From Paenibacillus tundrae (GTDB lineage: Bacteria > Bacillota > Bacilli > Paenibacillales > Paenibacillaceae): 64,000 nt of DNA. Each line of letters opens with the position of its first letter. Within the stretch, counting starts at the first letter, position 1. The notes under the pieces were generated by a model. The model searched no databases. It saw only the letters and a list, made by a program, of their open reading frames with translations, and was not told the origin of the DNA. The translations under genes and the position numbers were made by a program. This document shows, one piece after another, positions 18,323-27,523 of this stretch. The DNA is taken from the NCBI RefSeq assembly GCF_030812775.1, contig NZ_JAUSTI010000016.1:1-64000 (forward strand), given 5' to 3'.

Positions 18323-19108
18323 TTACGAACCTGCTCCGCGATAGCGTTTCACGCCAAAATTCCATAGAAGTAAGCCCACTGAGCCGAACACCAGTCCCAC
18401 GACTGGTGTTAGCAGTGCCATACGATGCATCTCCGATCGTTCCAGGAAAAGCGCTGCTGGATAGATGCCCACAAAGGCAAATGGAATAATCCAAGTTAAC
18501 AGCACCTGAATCGCACGATTGTAGATCGTTACTGGATAACGACCATACCCTTGAATGTTGTACATCAAAGGAAGGATTCCTGTAGGTGCGTCTGAATAAA
18601 ACGAGAGCGAGGTCAGAATCGTGTATATTCCAGTGTAGATCATGACTGAACTTAGTGCCAGAATGATCAGAGCCGGAATATGCCACCACTCCAGTACCAG
18701 ACCCATTTCCGCTCCGCTTATGCCCATGATAATCAGACCAATGAACGAACCAACCAGCGCCGGTGGATCGACATTCTCCAGCAAGATCTGGAACAGATTA
18801 TGCGCAGGTCGAGTCAATATGCGATCCATCTCACCTTTGACAATATAGCGCTCACTGAACCCCCACAGATTAACGAAGCAGCTAAAAATACCATACGGCA
18901 CCATAAAGTAACCATATACAAAGAGAACTTCACTCTCACTCCAGCCACCTAAGTTATCCGTATGACGGAATACAACAAAGATAAAGATCAGATTCGTTGC
19001 CTGGAACAACAGATCCGATATAATTTCAACCCAGAAGTCGGCACGATAGGTGAGCCTTGTTTTCATATAATTTTTGAGATATTCTCCGATTAAACTTAAA
19101 TAATACAT
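18323..19108 (-). CDS. ABC-2 type exporter permease (second subunit)
   Basis: This 261-residue protein has six hydrophobic segments and resembles the ABC-2 membrane family formerly called DUF990. It lies five bases downstream of another permease of the same family and follows an ATP-binding protein, giving a complete three-gene exporter. The ATG has GGGGG upstream. Conserved features seen are the N-terminal YLKNYMKTRLTYRADFW and the ILTRPAHNLFQ loop near residue 98. The substrate is not evident; family members are linked to export of antibiotics or envelope components. Confidence 0.85.
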   Translation of the reverse strand: MYYLSLIGEYLKNYMKTRLTYRADFWVEIISDLLFQATNLIFIFVVFRHTDNLGGWSESEVLFVYGYFMVPYGIFSCFVNLWGFSERYIVKGEMDRILTRPAHNLFQILLENVDPPALVGSFIGLIIMGISGAEMGLVLEWWHIPALIILALSSVMIYTGIYTILTSLSFYSDAPTGILPLMYNIQGYGRYPVTIYNRAIQVLLTWIIPFAFVGIYPAALFLERSEMHRMALLTPVVGLVFGSVGLLLWNFGVKRYRGAGS

Positions 19109-19112
19109 TCCG

Positions 19113-19907
19113 TTAACCCCCTTGCACGAACAAACGCTTACGCGCTTGCCGCCAGATCAGCATCATCGGAATCAGCAGCAACACAAACCACAGCACCTGA
19201 ATACCGAGTACATTCCATATGCCTGTGCCTTCCACTCTTCCTGTAAATACAGAGCCGGGCAGATACGTAATTGCTTGGAAAGGCAGCAGCTTCATAATGG
19301 TTGACAGCCAATCTGGATACAAGCTGATCGGAATAATTAGACCAGAGAACAGATCTACTACAACCCGTTTCATGCGCATCATACCTTCGTTGTTTTCCAC
19401 AAAGAATGCCGCAAGTCCCGTAATGACGTTAATCTGGGAGTTAATCAAGAAACTGAAGAACAGCATCACGAGAAAACCGATCCACGCCGAAGGTGCAGTA
19501 GGTAACTCCACCGGGAAGAGAAGAATAGCTATCAACATGCCTGGTATCATGAGCAGCAAGAAACGGAAAATACCTTCCCCAAGTCCTTGCATCATTTTGA
19601 CCATGACATAGTTAATCGGCCTGATGAATTGAATCGCAATGGAGCCATCACGAATGTCGGCCGCAATCTCCCGATCCAGGTTGTTAAAATAAAATGCCCG
19701 CGCCATCCATGACACGGCGACATACGTCGTCATTTGAGCAGCCGTGAAGCCGCCAATTTCTCCGCTGCCTCCATAAATGGCTTGCCAGGTAAAGTAATAC
19801 ACGCCGATATTCAGCGTATATATCAAAATGCCGGAATAATAATTCACCCGGTATGCCAGCATCGTTAGAAAACGAATGCGCATAAAATCAATAAATGCAC
19901 TGTTCAT
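19113..19907 (-). CDS. ABC-2 type exporter permease (first subunit)
   Basis: This 264-residue polytopic protein has about six membrane segments and the same layout as the next gene, with RIRFLTMLAYRVNYYSG at the N-terminus and an FIRPINYVMVKMMQ loop near residue 93. Its ATG directly abuts the TAG of the ATPase gene, so it depends on translational coupling. With its neighbours it should form a heterodimeric membrane channel for an exported compound. The substrate is unknown. Confidence 0.85.
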   Translation of the reverse strand: MNSAFIDFMRIRFLTMLAYRVNYYSGILIYTLNIGVYYFTWQAIYGGSGEIGGFTAAQMTTYVAVSWMARAFYFNNLDREIAADIRDGSIAIQFIRPINYVMVKMMQGLGEGIFRFLLLMIPGMLIAILLFPVELPTAPSAWIGFLVMLFFSFLINSQINVITGLAAFFVENNEGMMRMKRVVVDLFSGLIIPISLYPDWLSTIMKLLPFQAITYLPGSVFTGRVEGTGIWNVLGIQVLWFVLLLIPMMLIWRQARKRLFVQGG

Positions 19908-20954
19908 CTAAGATACACCCACCGCTTCGTTGCTTGCCGCTACAATTTCAGGGCGCTCAGCAGAACCGGATTGATAGATACTACGTACAATCTCATCCGT
20001 ATTAATCTCAACAATCTGAATATCGGTAATATCAGCCTGTCCGACAACCCTTCCAAGCACGTCGGATACATTAAGCTCCAATGGAATCCATACCGATGCC
20101 GACAGCTCATTCTCCACTGTCCAGCGTACAGGCATTGCCGCAGTCCATTCCTGCATTTGGCTCATCGTGTGTGCTGTGCCGAACTTGAAGCGGATCTCTC
20201 GCTCCGTTCCCCATTGGGACTTCAGATGATCCAAGCCACCGTCATAGATGATATTTCCTGCGTCCAGCATGATAACTCTTGAACAAAGGGCCTCAATATC
20301 CTGAAGATCGTGTGTAGTCAGCAGAATGGTTGTACCGTGTTCCTTATTCATGTCTTTCAAGAATTCCCGAATCTCGGACTTCACGACAATATCAAGCCCA
20401 ATCGTAGGTTCATCCAAAAATACAATGCCTGGATTATGTAGCAAGGCTGCTACTAACTCACAGCGCATGCGCTGTCCAAGACTAAGCTTACGTACTGGAC
20501 GGCTGAGCAGGTCTTGAAGTTGTAGACGTTCAACAAGCTCATCCAGTCTTTTGCGGAAATCGACCTCACCTACACGGTATACTTTGCGTAGCAGGTGGAA
20601 AGATTCGATAACACCAATATCCCACCACAGTTGACTCCGCTGACCAAAAACGACGCCAATGTTCTGTACAAACTTCTCCCGTTCCAGATATGGAACATAT
20701 CCACCAACTGATATTTGGCCTGAAGTAGGCACCAAAATGCCGGTCAACATCTTAATTGTTGTAGATTTGCCGGCACCGTTCTCCCCGATATATCCGCAAA
20801 TTTCGCCTTGCGGTATTTGAAACGAAATGTCGTTTACAGCCAATACCTCCTGGTATTGACGTGCAAACAGGTCTTGAAACGCGCCCTTGAGCCCTCCACG
20901 GCTCTTCTGAACGCTAAACGACTTGCGTAAATCTTTGACATCAATCGCCAGCAT
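19908..20954 (-). CDS. ABC-2 exporter ATP-binding protein
   Basis: This 348-residue ATPase carries Walker A GENGAGKST, Q-loop VFGQRSQLWWD, signature LSLGQRMR and Walker B IVFLDEPTIGLD. The first 230 residues form the nucleotide-binding domain; the rest is an accessory C-terminal domain. The QRSQLWWD stretch and N-terminal extension before Walker A are typical of ATPases paired with the DUF990-like permeases that follow here. Its ATG follows GAGG. It is the first gene of a three-gene operon. Confidence 0.92.
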   Translation of the reverse strand: MLAIDVKDLRKSFSVQKSRGGLKGAFQDLFARQYQEVLAVNDISFQIPQGEICGYIGENGAGKSTTIKMLTGILVPTSGQISVGGYVPYLEREKFVQNIGVVFGQRSQLWWDIGVIESFHLLRKVYRVGEVDFRKRLDELVERLQLQDLLSRPVRKLSLGQRMRCELVAALLHNPGIVFLDEPTIGLDIVVKSEIREFLKDMNKEHGTTILLTTHDLQDIEALCSRVIMLDAGNIIYDGGLDHLKSQWGTEREIRFKFGTAHTMSQMQEWTAAMPVRWTVENELSASVWIPLELNVSDVLGRVVGQADITDIQIVEINTDEIVRSIYQSGSAERPEIVAASNEAVGVS

Positions 20955-21157
20955 GTTTATACCTCACTTGGATTTTGTTGAAATTGCTTGTAGCCCAAAA
21001 AGAAATTATAATAGTATCAGTCGAAATTCAGCAAGCTTTAAAATAGTGTGAGGAGCGTCCTCTCTCGCATCTGTGAATGGGATCGTGCGCGGAAAACTTC
21101 GGCTAGATGATCATCGGACTAATTTTTAATTCATTTTGAATACAAAGGAGAGCTAGC

Positions 21158-22204
21158 ATGACCAGAAAGACGAAGAGAACCATATGGATATCTCTTGCCG
21201 CCTTCGTATTGATTGTTGGTGGAGCTGCGGCATTTTATTTCGGTTCTATTCTCAATCAGTTGAATGGTTTGCAAAAGGAAGGCGACGAATCTCCGTTTGC
21301 CGGTATCGAAAATGTTGAAAAAGTGAACGCCCCTGACCCTCCGAAGTGGGAAGGAACCGACACAGTTAATATTTTGGTTATGGGTGTCGATGCTCGTGGA
21401 TTAGCCAAAGGCGAAGTTCCCCGTTCAGACAGCATGATGGTGGTATCACTCGATCCACTTACCAAAAAAATCAATCTGTTCTCCATTCTGCGAGACACTT
21501 ATATGAATATAGACGGTCACGGTAAAGAGCGTATTAACACCGCGATTACACATGGTCCTAACACTGCAATGAAAGCCGCCAGTGACTTACTCGGCATCCC
21601 TGTTCAGTATTATGTGTATACGGATTTCCAAGGATTCATTAAATTAGTGGATGCCGTTGGCGGTGTGGATTTTGACGTAGAGAAGGACATGCATTATACA
21701 AGTAAAGCAGACAATAACGAATATGACATTGATCTCAAAAAAGGTTATCAGCACCTAGATGGAAATACGGCTCTGATGTATGTGCGCTTCCGTCATGATG
21801 CGATGTCAGACTTCGCTCGCTCAGAACGCCAACGCGAGTTCCTCAAGGCGGTTGCTGCGAAGATGCAGTCGACAACCACCATTGCGAAATTACCTTCCAT
21901 TTTGGAAGAGGTTAGCCCTTATGTCGATACGAATCTCACCCTTTCCGATATGTGGAAGCTAGGTGGACTCGGATATCAGAGCAGCATGAACGGCAGTGAA
22001 CAGATTCCACCAATGAACATGCTCAAGGAAGAGCGCACAGCCGGTGGAGCACAAGTGTTAACTGTTACGAACGAAGAGAAACTCAAACAGCACATTCAGG
22101 ATATCATTCATCCACCTGCTGAGCCTGAAGACAGCAGCACGGTAACAGAAGATAAAACGGCTAGCGGGGACGAACCCAAATCCTCCGAACAGCCAGCACA
22201 GTAA
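21158..22204 (+). CDS. LCP (LytR-CpsA-Psr) family cell-wall glycopolymer ligase
   Basis: This 348-residue protein has one N-terminal membrane helix (about 8-28) and an extracellular LCP domain. Typical stretches are NILVMGVDARG, RSDSMMVVSLDP, SILRDTYMNI and the AVGGVDFDV motif. LCP enzymes attach teichoic acids or other undecaprenyl-linked glycopolymers to peptidoglycan. The C-terminal 40 residues are a polar, low-complexity tail rich in Glu, Ser and Thr. The ATG follows AAGGAGAG. It stands alone, with a hairpin after the stop. Confidence 0.93.
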   Translation: MTRKTKRTIWISLAAFVLIVGGAAAFYFGSILNQLNGLQKEGDESPFAGIENVEKVNAPDPPKWEGTDTVNILVMGVDARGLAKGEVPRSDSMMVVSLDPLTKKINLFSILRDTYMNIDGHGKERINTAITHGPNTAMKAASDLLGIPVQYYVYTDFQGFIKLVDAVGGVDFDVEKDMHYTSKADNNEYDIDLKKGYQHLDGNTALMYVRFRHDAMSDFARSERQREFLKAVAAKMQSTTTIAKLPSILEEVSPYVDTNLTLSDMWKLGGLGYQSSMNGSEQIPPMNMLKEERTAGGAQVLTVTNEEKLKQHIQDIIHPPAEPEDSSTVTEDKTASGDEPKSSEQPAQ

Positions 22205-22220
22205 CAACTTCGAAGTAGAA

Positions 22221-22260
22221 ACACGTAGAGGGCAGCTATTACGCTGCCCTCTCGCTGTGT
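22221..22260 (+). terminator. LCP gene terminator hairpin
   Basis: GAGGGCAGC and GCTGCCCTC form a perfect nine-base stem, extended by outer ACAC/GTGT. The T tract is poor (GTGTTGTG), so it is a weak intrinsic terminator. Confidence 0.55.
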
Positions 22261-22309
22261 TGTGCTATGAATAGGTAACATACAACCCATTATCGAAAGG
22301 AGTTTTCCC

Positions 22310-23635
22310 ATGAATTCATTCCCATCTCGCTCACGTTCCGAAGTTTTATATGAAGAAGCACTTCAACATATCGTTGGTGGCGTTAATAGCCCGTCTCGTT
22401 CTTTCAAAGCCGTTGGCGGTGGTGCACCCGTATTCATGAAAAAGGCACAAGGTGCTCATTTCTGGGATGTTGATGACAACAAATATATTGATTACCTCGC
22501 AGCTTACGGCCCTATTATTACAGGACATGCCCATCCTCATATCACAGAGGCCATTACAAAAGCAGCTGCCAATGGAATTCTGTACGGAACACCAACCGAG
22601 CTTGAAATTCATCTGGCCAAAATGTTAAAAGAAGCGATTCCTTCCATGGATAAAGTTCGTTTTGTGAACTCTGGTACCGAAGCTGTCATGACAACGATTC
22701 GTGTAGCACGTGCATATACCAAACGCAACAAAATTGTAAAATTCGCTGGCTGTTATCACGGACACTCCGATCTCGTATTAGTAGCAGCCGGCTCTGGTCC
22801 ATCCACGCTTGGTATTCCGGATAGCGCAGGTATTCCAACGAGTATTGCCCATGAGGTTATTACGGTTCCCTTTAACGATCTGGATGCCCTGAGAGACGCT
22901 CTGGAGCGTTGGGGTGACGATGTTGCCGCGGTAATGGTTGAACCGATCGTAGGAAACTTTGGTATGGTCATGCCAGAACCTGGCTTCCTCGAAGGGCTCT
23001 GCGCGATGACACGAGACAACGGATCACTCGTCATCTATGATGAGGTTATTACAGCCTTCCGTTTCCACTACGGCTCTACTCAGACCTATGCTGGCCTGGA
23101 GAATCACGCTGAGATTGAACCGGATCTGACCGCATTAGGTAAAATTATTGGTGGCGGTCTACCAATTGGTGCTTATGGCGGACGTAAACACGTCATGGAA
23201 CAAGTTGCTCCGCTCGGCCCTGCTTATCAAGCAGGAACGATGGCGGGTAATCCAGCTTCGATCTCTGCGGGCATCGCCTGCCTTGAAGTGTTACAAGGTG
23301 AAAGTGTATACGAAGAGATGGAACGCCTTGCAATCGATCTGACCACAGGGCTGCAGGCCTCTGCAGATCGCCATGGCATCGATGTAACGATCAACCGAAT
23401 CCGTGGCGCCTTCTCCACCCATTTCTGTAATCACCCAGTTACAAACTATGATCAAGCTCAGGATACAGATGGAGAACAGTTCGCCTCCTTCTTCCGGCAT
23501 ATGTTGAACCGGGGCATTAATCTGGCTCCATCCAAGTATGAAGCATGGTTCCTGACGACTGCACATACGGATGAGGATGTACAAGCAACCTTAGAAGCAG
23601 CCGAAGCTTCCTTTAAAGCGATGGCTCAGGAATAA
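22310..23635 (+). CDS. hemL: Glutamate-1-semialdehyde 2,1-aminomutase
   Basis: This 441-residue PLP enzyme converts glutamate-1-semialdehyde to 5-aminolevulinate in tetrapyrrole synthesis. The PLP lysine is expected at about Lys278 in LGKIIGGGLPIGAYGG, with the VNSGTEA cofactor loop near residue 119 and YDEVITAFR near 243. AAGGAG precedes the ATG. It is not surrounded by hemA, hemX, hemC, hemD or hemB, so it could be a stand-alone paralogue like GsaB of Bacillus rather than the operonic copy. That distinction cannot be settled from this window. Confidence 0.95.
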   Translation: MNSFPSRSRSEVLYEEALQHIVGGVNSPSRSFKAVGGGAPVFMKKAQGAHFWDVDDNKYIDYLAAYGPIITGHAHPHITEAITKAAANGILYGTPTELEIHLAKMLKEAIPSMDKVRFVNSGTEAVMTTIRVARAYTKRNKIVKFAGCYHGHSDLVLVAAGSGPSTLGIPDSAGIPTSIAHEVITVPFNDLDALRDALERWGDDVAAVMVEPIVGNFGMVMPEPGFLEGLCAMTRDNGSLVIYDEVITAFRFHYGSTQTYAGLENHAEIEPDLTALGKIIGGGLPIGAYGGRKHVMEQVAPLGPAYQAGTMAGNPASISAGIACLEVLQGESVYEEMERLAIDLTTGLQASADRHGIDVTINRIRGAFSTHFCNHPVTNYDQAQDTDGEQFASFFRHMLNRGINLAPSKYEAWFLTTAHTDEDVQATLEAAEASFKAMAQE

Positions 23636-23644
23636 TGTACGACG

Positions 23645-23704
23645 CTAAGTCGTGTCTGAAAACTCGCCGTAGTGCGTCCTTCGAAATTCTCAGACATGCC
23701 TTAG
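23645..23704 (+). repeat. Imperfect inverted repeat after hemL
   Basis: CTAAG-CGTGTCTGA and TCAGACATG-CTTAG pair across a 30-base loop just past the hemL stop, immediately before the strong terminator. Purpose unknown; possibly an mRNA 3' structure or a dispersed palindromic unit. Confidence 0.45.
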
Positions 23705-23752
23705 AGGCGTCGATAAACGGTGATGGTGACCGTTTATCGACGCCTCTTTTTT
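23704..23752 (+). terminator. Strong intrinsic terminator of hemL
   Basis: A perfect 18-base-pair stem (23704-23721 with 23729-23746) around a seven-base loop is followed by TTTTTT. It reads only on the plus strand. Confidence 0.92.
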
Positions 23753-23772
23753 ACGTTTCTACCTGATCCATT

Positions 23773-25152
23773 CTAATGCTGCACAATATGTAACCTCGTA
23801 ATCTGCTCTGCGATAATTCGCATTCCCTCTTCGATTCGCTGTTTCGGCACGTTCGATATGTTCAATCGTAGCATTTTATCCCCATGCATCCCCTCCGGGT
23901 AATATCGCTCCGTAGTCCCAGCCATAACACCATGCTGCTCCAACCGAGTCAGTAATGCATGAAGTGGGATGTTGGACGGAAGAGGCAATACCGTGTGCTC
24001 CCCTCCTGTACGCGGCGCTTCCTTGAAAGGTTTAAATTCCGGGTACGTATCTAATTGTTCATGAACCTTATGCATACGCGCGGCATATCGGTTGCGAATC
24101 ACTTTACCGTGATGGGCAAACATGCCACTGCTAATATAGACTTCTAGTGCGGCCTGAGACAATACGGAGGTGTCAATATCGAGCATTTTTTTGTACATAT
24201 TGAAGGGAGAGGTCAGCTTAGGAGGCAAGATCGCAATCCCTATGCGCAGACCCGGAAACAGGATTTTGGAATAGCTTTTCAGATAAATGACCCGTCCCTC
24301 TGTATCATGAGAAAATAAAGGATCCTGCTTCGAATTATCCTCCAGATCGGCCAAATAATCGTCCTCAACGATGTACACATCGTATCTGATTGCGAGCCGA
24401 ATTAACCTTTTCTTCTCCGACGTTGTCAGTGAAGTTCCAAGCGGATTGTGAAATCGTGGCATGACATAAAAGAATTTGATGTCTCCCTCTCGAAATTGAC
24501 GTTCTAATTCATCCCAGTCGAGTCCACCTAGAGAGCGCTCAACTCCTGCAATCGGCACGTTTAATCCGCTTAGAAGTGATGGCATATTGTGATATGTTGG
24601 TAATTCCAGCAACACTCGCTGCTTTCCGTTTGAAAAAGGCATTAATGCAAGTACTGCAAGTGCCTGCTGCACCCCGGATGTAATGAAGAACTGATCTGTA
24701 TGGGCAAATACTTGATAATCTGCAAACTGTCTCTGCACCAACTGAATGAGCGAAGGGAGCCCCCTTTCCGTTCCATATAGGAATAAATCGGCCTGTTTCT
24801 TCTCCATCGCTAGATCCATACAATGGCGAAAATCAGAGTATGGGAATACCCGTGGATCAGGCGCAGCTGAAGCAAAATCCAGTGAGCCATTCCATCCGGA
24901 TTCATCTACATCTGTTCCATTCTGTACTGCATAATACCCAGACTGAGGAATCGCGTATACCAAGTGTCGTTCCTCCAGCCATTCATACGCTCTAATCACG
25001 GTACTGATGCTACATTGGTGCTGCTCTGCTAAAACACGTACTGCTGGAAGTCTGATCCCCTTGTCCATCCATTGCCCTGTCTTCTGCTCGCGAGCTTGCT
25101 CCTGAATCCAACGTTGTATGGACTCTGCGATCACTTCATATTTCTTCTTCAC
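23773..25152 (-). CDS. MocR-type GntR/aminotransferase transcription regulator
   Basis: This protein of about 459 residues joins an N-terminal GntR winged helix (residues about 5-75, with IRLPAVRVLAEQHQCSISTVIRAYEWLEE) to a fold-type I aminotransferase domain. The PLP lysine is expected in LKSYSKILFPGLRIG. The start is GTG, because GGGGG lies about nine bases upstream; a TTG further up would put the operator inside the gene. It is divergent from an EamA exporter, the usual MocR arrangement, and a palindromic site lies just upstream. It probably controls the exporter in response to an amino-acid or vitamin B6-related signal. Confidence 0.93.
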   Translation of the reverse strand: MKKKYEVIAESIQRWIQEQAREQKTGQWMDKGIRLPAVRVLAEQHQCSISTVIRAYEWLEERHLVYAIPQSGYYAVQNGTDVDESGWNGSLDFASAAPDPRVFPYSDFRHCMDLAMEKKQADLFLYGTERGLPSLIQLVQRQFADYQVFAHTDQFFITSGVQQALAVLALMPFSNGKQRVLLELPTYHNMPSLLSGLNVPIAGVERSLGGLDWDELERQFREGDIKFFYVMPRFHNPLGTSLTTSEKKRLIRLAIRYDVYIVEDDYLADLEDNSKQDPLFSHDTEGRVIYLKSYSKILFPGLRIGIAILPPKLTSPFNMYKKMLDIDTSVLSQAALEVYISSGMFAHHGKVIRNRYAARMHKVHEQLDTYPEFKPFKEAPRTGGEHTVLPLPSNIPLHALLTRLEQHGVMAGTTERYYPEGMHGDKMLRLNISNVPKQRIEEGMRIIAEQITRLHIVQH

Positions 25153-25170
25153 TCCAAGTTCGCCCCCACA

Positions 25171-25186
25171 ATTGTACCAGTACAAT
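25171..25186. promoter_or_regulatory. Palindromic operator for the MocR regulator
   Basis: ATTGTAC-CA-GTACAAT is a perfect 7-2-7 palindrome placed between the divergent MocR and EamA genes, 18 bases upstream of the MocR start. MocR regulators such as PdxR and GabR bind sites of this general sort. Confidence 0.6.
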
Positions 25187-25273
25187 CTGCATTTTTGTTC
25201 ATTGTAACACGTTCTTCCCAGCAGTATATTGAGAGGGTCAACATGATCTTATGAACTAAGCGGAGGAATCGAT

Positions 25274-26215
25274 ATGACACAATCCCCTACTCGTACTCAA
25301 GGGTTTGCCTATGTGGCAGCCGTTGCCTATGCGGCTATTATTGGCTTATCCTTTTTATTTGCAAAAATGACAGTCAGCATCGCCCACCCGATTGATGTGT
25401 TAGCACACCGATTCGCACTGTCTCTGTTAGTGGTCAGTATCCCTGTTATTCTGGGATGGATTCGAATTAAACTCACGTGGCGAGATCTATTGCGTATTAT
25501 CCCACTTGGGCTTTTGTCTCCTGTATTATTTTTTGCATTTCAGACCTTTGGGCTTGTCTCATCAAATTCATCAGAAGCTGGTATTATCCAAGCCATGGCT
25601 CCTGTATTCACGCTTATTCTGGCTTCCGTCTTTCTGAAAGAAAGAACAACAACGATGCAAAAGCTGTTTCTGATGTTATCGGTAGCTGGTGTTATCTACA
25701 TCTTTTGGATGAAAGGCACTGCAATGTCTCTCGGCAATTTTAAGGGCATTGCCCTGCTTCTGCTCTCCACTATTTGTTTTGCAGGTTATGGTGTTCTAGC
25801 ACGACCTCTGACGCAAAAATATAAACCGATGGAATTGACGTGGGTAACTTTATGGGTTGGAGCCATTGTCTTCAACGTCACAGCTGTCATTCGCCATACT
25901 TCAATGGGGACATTATCGGATTATGTCAAACCACTTGGGGATGGTTCTTATCTGGGCTCAATCGCCTACCTAGCTATACTTTCAACCATGATTTCTACCT
26001 TGCTTGCTAGTTATGCACTGACCCATTTGGAGGCTTCGCAGATGAGTGTATTCAGCAATCTGTCGACGTTAATTTCAATTGTAGGCGGGGCTTGGATTCT
26101 ACATGAACCGGTTAGTGACTATCATTTTATCGGAGCAATGCTCATTATTGCGGGTGTTCTTGGCACCAACATGAGTGGTAGAAGAGGCAAGTTAGAACCT
26201 AATGTCAGAGCCTGA
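25274..26215 (+). CDS. EamA/DMT-superfamily metabolite exporter
   Basis: This 313-residue protein has ten predicted membrane helices arranged as two EamA repeats, roughly residues 12-145 and 155-300. The second repeat ends with the usual HEPVSDYHFIGAMLIIAGV. RhaT/YdcZ-like exporters in this superfamily move amino acids or other small metabolites out of the cell. The ATG follows CGGAGG. Its position opposite a MocR regulator implies control by it. The substrate is unknown. Confidence 0.9.
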   Translation: MTQSPTRTQGFAYVAAVAYAAIIGLSFLFAKMTVSIAHPIDVLAHRFALSLLVVSIPVILGWIRIKLTWRDLLRIIPLGLLSPVLFFAFQTFGLVSSNSSEAGIIQAMAPVFTLILASVFLKERTTTMQKLFLMLSVAGVIYIFWMKGTAMSLGNFKGIALLLLSTICFAGYGVLARPLTQKYKPMELTWVTLWVGAIVFNVTAVIRHTSMGTLSDYVKPLGDGSYLGSIAYLAILSTMISTLLASYALTHLEASQMSVFSNLSTLISIVGGAWILHEPVSDYHFIGAMLIIAGVLGTNMSGRRGKLEPNVRA

Positions 26216-26324
26216 TTTAGCGTTAGCTCATTGATGAATTAGCAAATACATTGACCTCAGTACGCACTCACCTGTATGAACGACAGAATTCAAGTAAACA
26301 CTGCTGAGATAATCCTATAAGTGC

Positions 26325-26388
26325 TTGTTCAAAGAGAGCGATCTTCGGTGCCAAGAAGATGGGATAAAGATCGCCACTTTTTGAACAA
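26325..26388. repeat. Hairpin-forming inverted repeat before ger operon 2
   Basis: TTGTTCAAA and TTTGAACAA flank an inner GCGATCTT/AAGATCGC pair. The element lies between the EamA stop and the GerB start. It may terminate the EamA transcript, with weak T tracts in both directions, or be a dispersed palindromic repeat. Confidence 0.5.
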
Positions 26389-26416
26389 CCTCTATTAGGC
26401 AGGAGGTTCTCTCAGC

Positions 26417-27523
26417 ATGAAACCAACCCAGCCTTCATTCTTGCAGGCATTAATGCTTATGATGTTAACGGTGGGGCTTGTCAGTCACGTAATGATCATC
26501 CCCGCTCTTCTCACGGCTGCTAAACGAGATGCGTGGATATCCGTTCTGCTGTCTGCAGGTCCCTTTCTATTATTCACCCTTATGCTAGCGTATGTCTCCC
26601 GACATCTTGAGCACCAAACCTTCAATAACTGGTTATCGAATCATCTCGGTAAACCGATTGGTCTGCTGTTTCGTATAGGGAACAGCTTCTTCTTTCTGTC
26701 CCTGATCTATTTCACTTTGCATGATACGACTACTTGGACCAAAACAAACTATCTTCAGGATACGCCATTAATCGCGACGACCATTGCCTTAATGGCTGTG
26801 AGTGGCTACACCGCTTATAAAGGTATACGCACGATGGCGTTCACAGCTGGATTGCTGCTGCCACTGGTTGTTATCCTTGGCTTCTATGTAGCTATCGTTA
26901 ATATGCAATACAAGGATTACAGTCGCTTGATGCCCATGCTTGAGCATGGATGGTCTCCTGTCATTGATGGAACCTTATACTCGCTGGCTGGGATGTTTGA
27001 GTTATTGTTTCTCTGGTATATTCAGCCCCACCTTCGTTCTCGTATTCGACTGTGGCAATATCTATTACTCGCCTGCATCATTGTAGGATTAACGCTCGGC
27101 CCACTGATCGGAGCCATTGTGGAATTCGATCCCTATGAGGCGGCTAAGATGCGTTACCCTGCTTTTGAGGAGTGGCGCATTGCTTCCTTGGGCAAATATA
27201 TTGCCCAAACGGATTTCTTTTCAATCTACCAGTGGCTCGCAGGCTCTTTTACACGGATATCCCTCGGTATGTATATTGTGGTGGAGATATGGAATATTAA
27301 AAACGCCTATACAAGAAAAGCTGCCATTAGCGCACTCACTGTCGTTTTTATCATGACAATGTTACATCCCTTGGATGATATCACGTTCGAATTTTTGCTC
27401 GTACATGTTATTTTCCCGGTTAACGTGCTATATCTAGGTAGCCTTGCTGTAGTCGCTACTTTCACTGCGTGGTTCAGTTCGCGCGCTCAGAGGAGGAAAC
27501 AACTTGGAGCACACACCGATTAA
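26417..27523 (+). CDS. Spore germination permease, GerB family (operon 2)
   Basis: This 368-residue ten-helix GerAB-type permease is the germinant-binding subunit of a second receptor. It is more distant from the two B subunits of operon 1 than they are from each other; for example it has LIYFTLHDTTTWTKTNYLQDTPL where they have REVGDF. AGGAGG lies upstream of the ATG. It overlaps the next gene by 20 bases, and gene order here is B-A-C rather than A-C-B. It resides in the spore inner membrane. Confidence 0.9.
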   Translation: MKPTQPSFLQALMLMMLTVGLVSHVMIIPALLTAAKRDAWISVLLSAGPFLLFTLMLAYVSRHLEHQTFNNWLSNHLGKPIGLLFRIGNSFFFLSLIYFTLHDTTTWTKTNYLQDTPLIATTIALMAVSGYTAYKGIRTMAFTAGLLLPLVVILGFYVAIVNMQYKDYSRLMPMLEHGWSPVIDGTLYSLAGMFELLFLWYIQPHLRSRIRLWQYLLLACIIVGLTLGPLIGAIVEFDPYEAAKMRYPAFEEWRIASLGKYIAQTDFFSIYQWLAGSFTRISLGMYIVVEIWNIKNAYTRKAAISALTVVFIMTMLHPLDDITFEFLLVHVIFPVNVLYLGSLAVVATFTAWFSSRAQRRKQLGAHTD

